From Glaciecola sp. (lineage in GTDB: Bacteria > Pseudomonadota > Gammaproteobacteria > Enterobacterales > Alteromonadaceae): DNA of 64,000 bases. The notes under the pieces were generated by a model that saw only the letters and a list, made by a program, of their open reading frames with translations, did not search any database and was not told the DNA's origin. Position numbers and translations under genes: made by a program. Below are positions 9,156 to 18,265 of the stretch, piece after piece (within the stretch, counting starts at the first letter, position 1; each line of letters opens with the position of its first letter). Where the stretch lies: positions 1 through 64,000 of the forward strand of contig JAQWNF010000029.1 of the NCBI GenBank assembly GCA_029246415.1, in the 5' to 3' direction.

Positions 9156-10544
9156 TTATTCAGGGTTGAACCAATTGAGTTGTTTGCGCAAGTTAACCAC
9201 AGTACCAACAATAATTAACGCTGGTGGCTTGATATCGGCTGCTTCTACTTTAGCAACGATATCGCTTAATGTACCAACGACCACACGTTGGTGTGGCATG
9301 GTCGCTGAAGCGACAACCGCAATCGGCATATCAGGCGACATGCCGTGGGTAATTAGTTCTTGGCTTATAACCGATAAGCCGGTCATACCCATGTAAAATA
9401 CAGCTGTTTGCCGAGGTTGTGCTAGTGCTGTCCAATTAAGGTTAATGGTATTATCACGCAAGTGCCCAGTCGCAAATACCACTGATTGAGCATGGTCACG
9501 GTGAGTCAGAGGGATACCCGCATAGGAAGCTGCACCACTGGCAGCGGTAACAGCTGGAACGACTTGGAAATTAATACCCTGTTCGACTAAAGTTTCAAGC
9601 TCCTCGCCGCCCCGCCCAAAGATAAATGGATCTCCACCTTTTAGACGCACAACACGATAGCCTTCAAGGGCTTTGTCGACCAACAGTTGATTGATCTCGT
9701 CTTGTGGAATGGTATGTTTGGATTTAGCTTTACCAACGTAGATCTTTTGAGCATCACGACGTACCAGTTCAACAATTTCTGGCGAGACTAAACGGTCGTA
9801 AACGACAATATCGGCTTTTTGCATTAAGCGCAAAGCGCGAAAGGTTAACAAGTCAGGATCACCAGGACCTGCCCCGACTAAATATACTTCACCTTGTGAA
9901 TGGTCTTCGTTAGCAAAGTTATCGAGTGCTTGAATTAAATCGGCATCGGCTTTTGCTTCATCACCTTGCAGTACGCTTTCAGCAATGTCACCATCAAGCA
10001 CAGATTCCCAAAAATAACGGCGCTGGGTCACTGTCGCTAAACGCGATTTAACTGCTCTGCGGAATTTTTCAGAAAAACGTCCTAGACGTTCAACTTTATT
10101 GGGGATAACACTTTCTAGTTTTTGGCGTAAATAACGCAGCAAAACAGGTGCGACACCACCACTGGTGATAGCAATAATGATCGGTGAACGATCAACAATA
10201 GAAGGGGTAATGAACTTACATAATGAGGTGTTATCAACTACATTGACTAAGATATTGTGCGCGCAGGCATGATCATGGATGTGTTGATTGATATGCGGAT
10301 CATCCGTTGCCACAAAAATCATGTTGTGGCTGAATATATCCGCATCTTCAAATTTACGTTCGTGCAGCGTTAGTGAGTGCTCGGCAACTAATAACTTAAC
10401 TGTATCACTCACCCAAGGAGACACTATGGTCACCTTGGCTGGTGTTTTTAGGATTAACTCAAGTTTGCGTGCACCGACTTCGCCGGCACCGACGATTAAG
10501 ACAGATAAATGCTCAGCATCGATAAATACTGGAAAGTACTGCAT
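9156..10544 (-). CDS. cysG: Siroheme synthase CysG (trifunctional)
   Basis: Makes siroheme, the cofactor of sulfite and nitrite reductases, from uroporphyrinogen III. The N-terminal ~210 residues form the NAD-dependent precorrin-2 dehydrogenase/ferrochelatase half, with a Rossmann loop (IVGAGEVGARKLELIL) and ITSGGVAPVLLRYLRQKLE. The C-terminal half is the SAM-dependent uroporphyrinogen methyltransferase, with YLVGAGPGDPDLLTFRAL, VRLKGGDPFIFGRGGEELE and VVPAVTAASGAASYAGIPL. The 462 residues match the usual full-length fusion. It lies 17 bp downstream of deaD on the same strand and could share its transcript. No cysteine-biosynthesis gene is adjacent. Confidence 0.97.
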   Translation of the reverse strand: MQYFPVFIDAEHLSVLIVGAGEVGARKLELILKTPAKVTIVSPWVSDTVKLLVAEHSLTLHERKFEDADIFSHNMIFVATDDPHINQHIHDHACAHNILVNVVDNTSLCKFITPSIVDRSPIIIAITSGGVAPVLLRYLRQKLESVIPNKVERLGRFSEKFRRAVKSRLATVTQRRYFWESVLDGDIAESVLQGDEAKADADLIQALDNFANEDHSQGEVYLVGAGPGDPDLLTFRALRLMQKADIVVYDRLVSPEIVELVRRDAQKIYVGKAKSKHTIPQDEINQLLVDKALEGYRVVRLKGGDPFIFGRGGEELETLVEQGINFQVVPAVTAASGAASYAGIPLTHRDHAQSVVFATGHLRDNTINLNWTALAQPRQTAVFYMGMTGLSVISQELITHGMSPDMPIAVVASATMPHQRVVVGTLSDIVAKVEAADIKPPALIIVGTVVNLRKQLNWFNPE

Positions 10545-10561
10545 GATCGTCTATTCCTTGC

Positions 10562-12394
10562 TTAGTCTTCAGACTTTTTAGGGCCTTTGCGGTGTTCTTT
10601 TTTAGCAAAATTAGGCTTTGGACGAGTATTTCCGCCTTCTTTACCAGAACGTGCAGGTGGCTTATCAGACCATTCGCGGATAGCTAGACGTTGACCAGCA
10701 ACACGCGTACCACTTAATTGGTCTTTGGTTTCTGTCGGCATGCCAGCAGGTAAATCAACCGTAGAATATGTATCATAAATTTCGATAGCGCCAATGTTCT
10801 TTGAGCTAATGTTCGCTTCATTGGCAATCGCACCAACGATGTTACCAGGCTTAACATGATGCACGTGACCGACGTCAATGCGGAAACGCTTCATACCTGC
10901 ATCTGGGGTAGTACGCTCACGAGGGCGACGTTCGCCACGTTCACCACCACGGCCACCGCGTTCACCACCACGACCACGCTCATTTCGACCACCGCGTTCA
11001 CGACCACCAAAGCTATCACTGCGCTCGCGACGCTCACGGCGTTCAGGCATTGCGTTAAGATCTGGGCGGTCACCTTCTTTTAATAATAACGGCTCATCAC
11101 CTTGAGCTATTTTAGCTAAGGCAGCCATTAATACTTCAGAATCCACTTCTGCTTCGGCTTTAATCGCTTCAATGATAGGGATCAAAGATTGAATAGAGTC
11201 ATCTTTAGTTGCTTCGATTACCGATGTTTTAAATCGACCTAGACGAGACTCGTTGATATCCGAGATACTAGGGATCGTCATTTGCTCAATCTTTTGATTA
11301 GTCGCTTTTTCGATTTGGAACAATAAACGCTTTTCACGATGAGAGATAAATAATATCGCATCACCTGAACGTCCAGCACGGCCAGTACGACCGATACGGT
11401 GAACATATGATTCAGTATCATACGGAATGTCGAAGTTAATAACGTGTGATACACGCTCAACATCCAAACCACGAGCTACAACATCAGTCGCGATCAAAAT
11501 GTCAATATTGCCTGATTTTAAACGTTCAACGGTGCGTTCACGAGATTTTTGTGGAATGTCACCATTTAATGGCTCAACATCATAACCACGTGCAGATAAT
11601 TTATCAGCCAGTTCAAGTGTTGCTGTTTTAGTACGTACAAACACAATCACACCATCAAATTTTTCTACTTCTAAAATACGCGTTAGCGCTTCTAGTTTAT
11701 GATGACCGGCAACTTGACAATAACGCTGACGAATAGTCGGAGCCGTTGACACCTTGGATTCAATTTTAACGTGCTTCGGTTCATTCAAATAACGTTGTGA
11801 GATTTTCTTGATCTGAGTCGGCATGGTTGCTGAGAATAACGCAGTTTGACGCTCTTTTGGCGCATGCGATAAAATCAGTTCAACATCATCGATAAAACCC
11901 ATACGTAACATTTCGTCGGCTTCATCAAGTACTAAGAATTTTAATTGGTCGAGTTTCAACGTTTTACGTTGGATATGATCGATTACACGCCCAGGTGTAC
12001 CGACGATAACTTGAACGCCACGTTTTAGCTGGCGAATTTGGTTATCATACGATTGACCACCATAGATTGGTAATACGCGAATTTTTTTAGAGAAGCTTGC
12101 ATACACTTGAAACGCTTCAGCAACCTGAATCGCTAATTCACGAGTCGGTGCTAGTACTAGTAATTGTGGGTAATTAGCTTCTACATCAATGTTTGCTAGC
12201 ATAGGCAATGCAAATGCTGCGGTCTTTCCTGTACCGGTTTGTGCTTGGCCTAATAAATCGTGCCCGTCTAGAAGCAATGGAATACTCTCAGCTTGTATCG
12301 GAGAGGGTGTTTCGTAACCTACTTTTTCTAGTGCTTGTAAAATGTCAGAGGGTAGATTTAGGTCTTTAAATGTCAAATTGACAGTATCGGTCAT
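10562..12394 (-). CDS. deaD: DEAD-box RNA helicase DeaD/CsdA
   Basis: ATP-dependent RNA helicase that aids 50S ribosome assembly and mRNA unfolding, especially in the cold. Motifs occur in order: Q-motif ETPSPIQAESIP, Walker A AQTGTGKTAAF, VLDEADEMLRMGF, SAT in FSATMP, and YVHRIGRTGRAGR. A DeaD-specific dimerisation segment follows. A low-complexity Arg/Gly linker covers about residues 445-500 (RGG-like repeats). A DbpA-type RNA-binding domain follows (MKRFRIDVGHVHHVKPGNIVG). The C-terminus is basic. The 610 residues are typical. AGGATCCTCC precedes the ATG. It is divergent from the PrsT-like gene across a 207-bp spacer that must hold both promoters. Confidence 0.96.
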   Translation of the reverse strand: MTDTVNLTFKDLNLPSDILQALEKVGYETPSPIQAESIPLLLDGHDLLGQAQTGTGKTAAFALPMLANIDVEANYPQLLVLAPTRELAIQVAEAFQVYASFSKKIRVLPIYGGQSYDNQIRQLKRGVQVIVGTPGRVIDHIQRKTLKLDQLKFLVLDEADEMLRMGFIDDVELILSHAPKERQTALFSATMPTQIKKISQRYLNEPKHVKIESKVSTAPTIRQRYCQVAGHHKLEALTRILEVEKFDGVIVFVRTKTATLELADKLSARGYDVEPLNGDIPQKSRERTVERLKSGNIDILIATDVVARGLDVERVSHVINFDIPYDTESYVHRIGRTGRAGRSGDAILFISHREKRLLFQIEKATNQKIEQMTIPSISDINESRLGRFKTSVIEATKDDSIQSLIPIIEAIKAEAEVDSEVLMAALAKIAQGDEPLLLKEGDRPDLNAMPERRERRERSDSFGGRERGGRNERGRGGERGGRGGERGERRPRERTTPDAGMKRFRIDVGHVHHVKPGNIVGAIANEANISSKNIGAIEIYDTYSTVDLPAGMPTETKDQLSGTRVAGQRLAIREWSDKPPARSGKEGGNTRPKPNFAKKEHRKGPKKSED

Positions 12395-12502
12395 GGAGGA
12401 TCCTGATGTAGAACATCACTAGGTTAAGTCGAAAATGAACGTATAAAGTGATGATTGATATTATTCAAGCATAATTATAAGCGTAAAACCGCCGATATAC
12501 CA

Positions 12503-12554
12503 TTTAAGTTTGCAAGATTTCTTGCTGAAGTCGACTTTATGGTTTTAACTTAAA
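12503..12554. repeat. Nested inverted repeat in the deaD / prsT-like spacer
   Basis: Outer 8-bp arms TTTAAGTT (12503-12510) and AACTTAAA (12547-12554) enclose a small inner hairpin, GCAAG (12512-12516) with CTTGC (12521-12525) and a 4-base loop. It lies 48 bp before the PrsT-like start and 109 bp before the deaD start. It could be a regulator site or part of a leader RNA; the sequence alone does not decide. Confidence 0.4.
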
Positions 12555-12601
12555 TAGTAAATTACCAAAATTATACACACATTGCTCAAAAGGATTTTGT
12601 C

Positions 12602-15388
12602 ATGCCACTGCATATTGGTACTCGTTTATCACGCATTATTCGCGCCTCATTAATTGTCACAGCCTGCGTTACGCTCATTGCTTGTGGTGGTAAATCCATG
12701 GAAGAACACATCGCTCAAGCCCAGCAACATATTGCTTCTGGTGATAATAACACGGCGATTATTGAGCTCAAATCTGCGATCCAATCTGACCCTAAAAACG
12801 CACAAGCACGATTTTTGTTAGGTAAAGTTTATATGCAATCGAACGATTTTGCATCAGCAGAAAAAGAGCTAACGAGAGCTAGAGATTTAGGATATTCGGC
12901 AGCAGAAGTGATCCCTTTGTTATCCCAAGCGTATCAGCGGAACCAAACTGTAGTTGGTCTGAGCACCTTAGACACCTCTGCAGTATCAAATAATGCAACT
13001 GCAAAAGCCCAAGTGAGTTTTTATAAATTACAATCGTTTGTTGAGCTGGATAAAAAGCCTGAAGCTTACAAAGTGCTCGAAGAAATCAAGTCGCTTGATA
13101 CTGATTCAATTTATAAAGATCTCTCACTTGTATACACCACAATATTAGATAATGATGCGGTCGGCGCTGAATTACAATTGAAGAATATTCGTAAAGAAGC
13201 ACCTACAAACCGAGACTTACTCGATATGTTAGCGCGTTTATATATTGTACAAAATAAGCGAGTAGAAGCGGTCGAAGTATTAGGCGAATATATCAAACAA
13301 TCTCCCGAAGATTTGGAAACATTATTTAGTTATACCGGCTTATTAATTGAAGTTGGTGAAATGGAAGAAGCCCAAATCCATGCACAAAAATTGCTCGAAA
13401 TTTCACCAAATAATCCATTATTGAATCAAATGCAGGCAGTTATTCTAGCTTCACAAGATGATCATACAGGTGCGTTTGCCGCAGCAGAAAAATCGATTAG
13501 CTTAGGTAATCCTAATCCAGTTGCTAGGTTAACTGCTGGGTATTCTGCTTTTCAAGTAAATGATTTTATCAATGCCAATAAACATTTATCGCTAATCGCA
13601 GCAAATTTACCCAATGATCATCCTGGTTTAAAAATGCTCGCCGCTAGTCAATTACAACTGGGTTTATCTTTACAAGCAAGTCAGGTGTTAGCTCGCGTAG
13701 ATAAGGACTCATCTAATAACCCACAACTTTATTCCAAATTGGGCTATGAACTTATTCAAGATGGATACATTGATGAAGCTAAAGCGTTAATTGCCAAAAC
13801 AGAAAGCATGAGTAATACCAATCAAGACCTTACTCGAATTGGTATTTTGAAACTATCAGTGAATGATTTGGATGGTATCTTGGACCTTGAAAAAGCCGCT
13901 AAAGGGGCACCTGAGGATGTATCAACACAAGTAATTTTGGCGACAGCTTACCTCGCTAACCGCGATTATGCCAAAGCGTTAACACTATCTGAGACATGGC
14001 AACAACTAATGCCAGATGAGCCCAAGGCTTATGTATTAGAAGCCGAAGCTGCTGTTGCTACAAGTGATTATGCCCGCGCTCAAGTTGCATTAGAAAAAGC
14101 GTTACAATTGGCACCTAATGATCCAATCCCGAATATGTCATTGGTGCGAATTTTAGCACGCCAAAAGGACTATCCAGCCGCATTGGAGCGGACTAAAAAA
14201 GTATTAGCATCAAAACCTGCATTTGAACCAGCACTTATGATGTATTACGTCTTGAAAAAGGAAATGGACCCGCAACAAAAAGAAGTGAACGATATTATCA
14301 CTTACCTGGATAAAGGCATTGCTGCAGAGTCAACGCCTGCTATGTATATCCTCAAAGCTATTATCTTGAACTCCGAAGGGCAGTACGCACAAGCGTTGGA
14401 TGTTTTATCACAACCGAATGCCATTGATTTGAATTCCAATGGTTATTGGCAAACCAAAGGTCAGGCACTGGTTGCAAGTGACAAGGTAAACAGTGCACAA
14501 GATCATTATACTCAATGGCTTGAAGCATTTCCGAATAGTTATGATGCGGTCATTGGCCGATTAGTTGTACATGATGTAAAAAATGAGTTTGTAGAAGGGC
14601 TGGCATTGATTAAATCTAAACCAATGTTGCGTGAACAACTGCCGATTAAAATTATGCAATTGCAATTTTTAGCACAGACCAATGATACCCGTGCGGCTCG
14701 CAACTTATACAATACATTCAAAGATGACATCAAGGCTTTACCAGATGTTGAGGCGATAAACGCTATGTTATTAATTCAAGAAAGCAATCCTAAAGCAGCG
14801 ATTAAGCCAGCGCAAATTGCGTATGATACCCGTACTAATCGTCGTAATTTAATGACTCTGCTCAAAGCGCTAGATGGAGCTAATCGCCCTGCCGAGGCAT
14901 TAGTCTTGTTGAATAAACACGTTACGGCGAAACCTAATGATGCAATCGCAAACTTGATTTTGGCCGAACGTTCGATGAAATCAACGCCGCAAAAATCTAT
15001 CACTATTTACACTAAAATTGTCAGTCAGCAGCCTAATAATTTTGTGGCGTTAAATAACTTAGCGTATTTGTTATATGAACAAGATGAATTTGCCAAGGCT
15101 GAAGGGTATGCTAAGCAAGCGATGGCGAGCCAACCAGATAACGCCGCGGTAGTGGATACGCTCGCACAAATTTATAACGCCCAAGAGCAATATGATGAAG
15201 CTTTATCGTTATACAATCGAGTAGTCAGTGATACAATGCCCAACGAAGCGATTTTCTTAAACTACGTCGAGACATTAATTTTGGCGGATAATCGTTTGTT
15301 AGCCAAACGTAAGCTTGAGTCAAGGCAGTGGCAAGAGCGAAATTCACAACAACGGATTGCAGTTATCAAATCGAAGTATAATATTTAA
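12602..15388 (+). CDS. prsT: PrsT-type TPR-repeat lipoprotein (PEP-CTERM-system family, TIGR02917-like)
   Basis: A 928-residue TPR protein anchored as a lipoprotein. The signal peptide ends in the lipobox LIAC with Cys28 followed by Gly-Gly. The rest is a chain of about 20 TPR units. The first resembles PrsT closely: QQHIASGDNNTAIIELKSAI, then ARFLLGKVYMQSNDFASAEK and ELTRARDLGYSAAEVIPLLS. Length and repeat layout match the PEP-CTERM/exosortase-associated PrsT family, whose members sit in exopolysaccharide loci and are thought to help export or assembly of polymer. Here no exosortase, PEP-CTERM protein or glycosyltransferase is nearby, so the role is inferred only. The acetyltransferase gene begins directly after the stop codon. 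Confidence 0.8.
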   Translation: MPLHIGTRLSRIIRASLIVTACVTLIACGGKSMEEHIAQAQQHIASGDNNTAIIELKSAIQSDPKNAQARFLLGKVYMQSNDFASAEKELTRARDLGYSAAEVIPLLSQAYQRNQTVVGLSTLDTSAVSNNATAKAQVSFYKLQSFVELDKKPEAYKVLEEIKSLDTDSIYKDLSLVYTTILDNDAVGAELQLKNIRKEAPTNRDLLDMLARLYIVQNKRVEAVEVLGEYIKQSPEDLETLFSYTGLLIEVGEMEEAQIHAQKLLEISPNNPLLNQMQAVILASQDDHTGAFAAAEKSISLGNPNPVARLTAGYSAFQVNDFINANKHLSLIAANLPNDHPGLKMLAASQLQLGLSLQASQVLARVDKDSSNNPQLYSKLGYELIQDGYIDEAKALIAKTESMSNTNQDLTRIGILKLSVNDLDGILDLEKAAKGAPEDVSTQVILATAYLANRDYAKALTLSETWQQLMPDEPKAYVLEAEAAVATSDYARAQVALEKALQLAPNDPIPNMSLVRILARQKDYPAALERTKKVLASKPAFEPALMMYYVLKKEMDPQQKEVNDIITYLDKGIAAESTPAMYILKAIILNSEGQYAQALDVLSQPNAIDLNSNGYWQTKGQALVASDKVNSAQDHYTQWLEAFPNSYDAVIGRLVVHDVKNEFVEGLALIKSKPMLREQLPIKIMQLQFLAQTNDTRAARNLYNTFKDDIKALPDVEAINAMLLIQESNPKAAIKPAQIAYDTRTNRRNLMTLLKALDGANRPAEALVLLNKHVTAKPNDAIANLILAERSMKSTPQKSITIYTKIVSQQPNNFVALNNLAYLLYEQDEFAKAEGYAKQAMASQPDNAAVVDTLAQIYNAQEQYDEALSLYNRVVSDTMPNEAIFLNYVETLILADNRLLAKRKLESRQWQERNSQQRIAVIKSKYNI

Positions 15389-15868
15389 ATGATTACCTTT
15401 GTTACCGCTGATTTTAATCAGTCTGAGCATGCGCAAGCACTAACGTTTTTAATGGACGCGTATGCTCAAGATCCAATGGGGGGCAATGCCCCTATTGAGC
15501 CGACTATTCTAGCTCAGCTACCTGCGATACTTGCCTCACGAACTGATGCGTTTACGGTGTTAGCTTACGATGAGAAGACGCCAATCGGCTTAGCTAATTG
15601 CTTTGTGGGATTTTCGACTTTTGCGGCTAAAGAGTTAGTCAATGTTCATGACTTGGTGGTAGTGGGAACCCATCGCTATCAAGGCATCGGTAAAGCGTTG
15701 TTAGCTGAAGTAGAAAAGCGTGCACTATCACGTAATGCATGTAAAATAACCTTAGAGGTACTTCAAAACAACGCTCCTGCGCGAAAAGCGTATCAGGATG
15801 TGGGGTTTGTCCCTTATGAACTGTCTCCTGGCGCAGGTGTTGCAGAATTTTGGCAAAAAAAACTTTAA
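15389..15868 (+). CDS. GNAT-family N-acetyltransferase
   Basis: Cytoplasmic acetyl-CoA-dependent transferase of 159 residues with the GNAT core: central strand region VNVHDLVVVGTHRYQGIGKALL at about residues 87-110 (Q-x-x-G-x-G acetyl-CoA loop in RYQGIGKAL), then KITLEVLQNNAPARKAYQDVGF, the usual motif-B tail. The acceptor cannot be predicted. Its ATG follows the stop of the PrsT-like gene with no gap, so the two are translationally coupled. The ion-channel gene begins 25 bp later on the same strand. Confidence 0.88.
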   Translation: MITFVTADFNQSEHAQALTFLMDAYAQDPMGGNAPIEPTILAQLPAILASRTDAFTVLAYDEKTPIGLANCFVGFSTFAAKELVNVHDLVVVGTHRYQGIGKALLAEVEKRALSRNACKITLEVLQNNAPARKAYQDVGFVPYELSPGAGVAEFWQKKL

Positions 15869-15893
15869 TTAACTTACCGATTTAATAAACTTT

Positions 15894-16745
15894 ATGTACA
15901 CATCCCTTGTTACTGCGTTGTCGACATTACGTCACAATCGTATTTTTGAGATGGTGGTAATTACTGTCATCATTATCTCTGCCTTAGAAATTGGCGCAAA
16001 AACTTTTCCGCTTTCAGATACCGCGTTGTTGATCACCAAGATCATGGACAGAGCCATCACAATCTTTTTCTTATTTGAAATTATAGTGCGGTTTATCGCA
16101 GAGCCTAAGAAAAAAGACTTCTTCAAATCAGGATGGAATATCTTTGATACCTTAGTTGTGGTGATCAGTTTAGTACCGGTTAATGAGTCTGAAATGGCCT
16201 TGTTAGCACGTCTGATCCGGGTCTTTAGAGTACTGCGGATGATCTCAATCATTCCTGAGTTAAGGTTGTTAATCAACTCGTTGCTCAAAGCGATGCCTAA
16301 AATGGGTTATGTCGTGTTGCTCATGTTTATCATCTTTTATATTTACGCCGCGATGGGGAGCTATTTGTTTGCCCCAATTAATGAGGTGTTGTGGGGTAAT
16401 ATCGCCATTGCAATGTTAACTTTGTTCCGCGTGATGACGTTTGAGGATTGGACGGATATTATGTATGAAACCCAAGAGGTATACGGGTTTTCATGGATTT
16501 ATTATATGACGTTTATTTTCTTAACTGCGTTTGCATTTTTGAATATGGTAATAGGGATAGTCATTAATGTCATGGAGCAGGAGCAGCGAGAAATACGCGA
16601 AGAAGAAGCCGCAGCGCATCCTGAAATGCAAGATATTTCGAATAAAGAAGTCAATGCTGAATTACATGCTCAGATTGGTGAATTACAAGCAGAGATTGGG
16701 GAAATTAAAGCCTTGTTACTAGCGCAACAAGCGCAACCGAGATAA
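15894..16745 (+). CDS. Voltage-gated cation channel, bacterial one-domain (NaChBac-like) type
   Basis: Six-helix ion-transport protein of 283 residues that would form homotetramers. S4 carries regularly spaced arginines (R106, R109, R112, R115), the voltage sensor. The pore loop reads TLFRVMTFEDWTD, with the filter at residues 182-188 centred on Glu184, then Asp185 and Trp186. Known bacterial sodium channels usually have TLESW here. The extra acidic Asp185 and the Thr-Asp after Trp recall calcium-channel repeats, so ion selectivity is open. S6 leads into a charged, coiled-coil C-terminus (about residues 220-280), which in this family drives tetramer assembly. A strong hairpin terminator lies right after the stop codon. 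Confidence 0.88.
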   Translation: MYTSLVTALSTLRHNRIFEMVVITVIIISALEIGAKTFPLSDTALLITKIMDRAITIFFLFEIIVRFIAEPKKKDFFKSGWNIFDTLVVVISLVPVNESEMALLARLIRVFRVLRMISIIPELRLLINSLLKAMPKMGYVVLLMFIIFYIYAAMGSYLFAPINEVLWGNIAIAMLTLFRVMTFEDWTDIMYETQEVYGFSWIYYMTFIFLTAFAFLNMVIGIVINVMEQEQREIREEEAAAHPEMQDISNKEVNAELHAQIGELQAEIGEIKALLLAQQAQPR

Positions 16746-16746
16746 A

Positions 16747-16779
16747 AAAAGACCTAACCAGCAATGTGTTAGGTCTTTT
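16747..16779. terminator. Bidirectional rho-independent terminator between the channel gene and tolC
   Basis: Perfect 12-bp stem, AAAAGACCTAAC (16747-16758) and GTTAGGTCTTTT (16768-16779), with a 9-base loop. Read on the minus strand it ends in a run of seven T, so it should stop tolC transcripts most efficiently. Read on the plus strand it ends in four T and can also stop the channel transcript. Confidence 0.9.
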
Positions 16780-16796
16780 ACAATTTAAAGCTCAGG

Positions 16797-18089
16797 TTAG
16801 TTTGAGGCCTGTAGGCCTTTGTTTAACGTTTCGATATCGGCTACCGTCAACGTACCTGCTGCGCGCTTGAGGCTAATGACCGCAGTGATAAAATCATAAC
16901 GAGCGTTAGCTAGATTCTTACGCGCGTTGAACAAATTACGCGTTGAATTAAGTACATCAACAATCGTTCTGATCCCTACATCAAACCCTTCTTCTGTTGC
17001 ACGTAATGCCGATTCAGCAGACACTACCGCTTGTTCAAATGCTTTAATGGTGGACATGTTCGCCGAGATATCATTAAACGAATTACGTACGTTACGCACT
17101 GTGCCGCGATAGGTTTGTTCAAGTGTTTCACTTTCTGCAACAAAGCGTGAGCGTGATTGTTCTGTGCGTGATGTGGTTGCTCCACCACTATAAATCGGCA
17201 CGCTTAAGGTAATGCCAATACTGCTTGAATCAGTATCGCCATCCACTCCGGCAGTTTCAAAATCAGAACGACTCAATGAACCTGATAATCCTAATGTTGG
17301 CAAATGACCGGCGTTACTACCATCAATATCAGCCTTGGCAATATCAACAGCAAAACGTTGCGCTTGTAGGTCTAGGTTGTTCATTTGTGCTAAATCTAAC
17401 CACGCTTCGACCGTTTCAGGAGCAGGTGCTTGCGCAGCAAACGTCGTCGTATTTAGCGTATTGACTTCATCGTAATATAAGCCAGTAATTTCACGCAATT
17501 GTTCTTTGCGCAGCTCTAACGTATTACGAGCAACGATTTCTTGGGCAATTGTGGTATCAAAATTAGCTTGTGCTTCATGGACATCCGTAATTGCGATTAA
17601 ACCGACTTCAAAACGTTGTTTGGTTTGTTCTAATTGGCGTTCGATAGCGCGTTTTTCGGCTTGGACAAATTCAACATTGTCTTTAGCGCGTAAAATATTT
17701 AGATAAGCATCAACCACACGAACGATTAGATCTTGTAATGTTGCTGAATACGACGCTTCAGCTTGTTGCGCTACTTTTTCAGCGCGATCCATACCAATCC
17801 ATTGCGCGTGGTCATATAACGACATAGATAAACCGACACGATAGTTTAATGTGTCAGTGTCGACATTATCAGAATCAGACATTGTGTAGCCAATTGAGCC
17901 TGAAACTTGCGGTAATAAAGGAGCTCGTGCTAACGTCACACCCTCAAGTGATACATCTCGCAATGCCTTTGCACGGTTTACTACAGGGTCTTTATCTAAC
18001 GCTTGTTGATAAATCGCCGATAAATCTTGAGCATGTAGGGAACCGGTAAATCCTATACTTATGATGACACTTAACAGTGTTTTTTTCAT
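16797..18089 (-). CDS. tolC: TolC-family outer-membrane efflux protein
   Basis: Outer-membrane channel of tripartite drug efflux and type I secretion systems. The signal peptide is clear (MKKTLLSVIISIGFTGSLHA-Q). The mature part has the two-fold repeat of the family, with long helical stretches (DRAEKVAQQAEASYSATLQD and the ATEEGFDVGIRTIVDVLNS region) and the beta-barrel pieces SGSIGYTMSDS and LGLSGSLSRSDF. The 430 residues fit the shorter TolC form without the E. coli C-terminal tail. AAGG stands 8 bases before the ATG. It is divergent from nudF-yqiB-yqiA-parE, the same neighbourhood as E. coli tolC, which supports a TolC orthologue rather than a paralogue in an RND operon. Confidence 0.93.
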   Translation of the reverse strand: MKKTLLSVIISIGFTGSLHAQDLSAIYQQALDKDPVVNRAKALRDVSLEGVTLARAPLLPQVSGSIGYTMSDSDNVDTDTLNYRVGLSMSLYDHAQWIGMDRAEKVAQQAEASYSATLQDLIVRVVDAYLNILRAKDNVEFVQAEKRAIERQLEQTKQRFEVGLIAITDVHEAQANFDTTIAQEIVARNTLELRKEQLREITGLYYDEVNTLNTTTFAAQAPAPETVEAWLDLAQMNNLDLQAQRFAVDIAKADIDGSNAGHLPTLGLSGSLSRSDFETAGVDGDTDSSSIGITLSVPIYSGGATTSRTEQSRSRFVAESETLEQTYRGTVRNVRNSFNDISANMSTIKAFEQAVVSAESALRATEEGFDVGIRTIVDVLNSTRNLFNARKNLANARYDFITAVISLKRAAGTLTVADIETLNKGLQASN

Positions 18090-18265
18090 ATTGCTGCCTT
18101 AAAATAGTTAAATTGGTACTAATATTGTAACTCATAATGGTACGAGTAATGTTCTAGCATAACGAGAGTGTAAGAAATTCAAGCGGATACATAAATATTT
18201 ATCACGTTACCAAATAGGGTTATGTGTAACAGAATGTAATCGCATACTCATTAATTAGGGAAATT

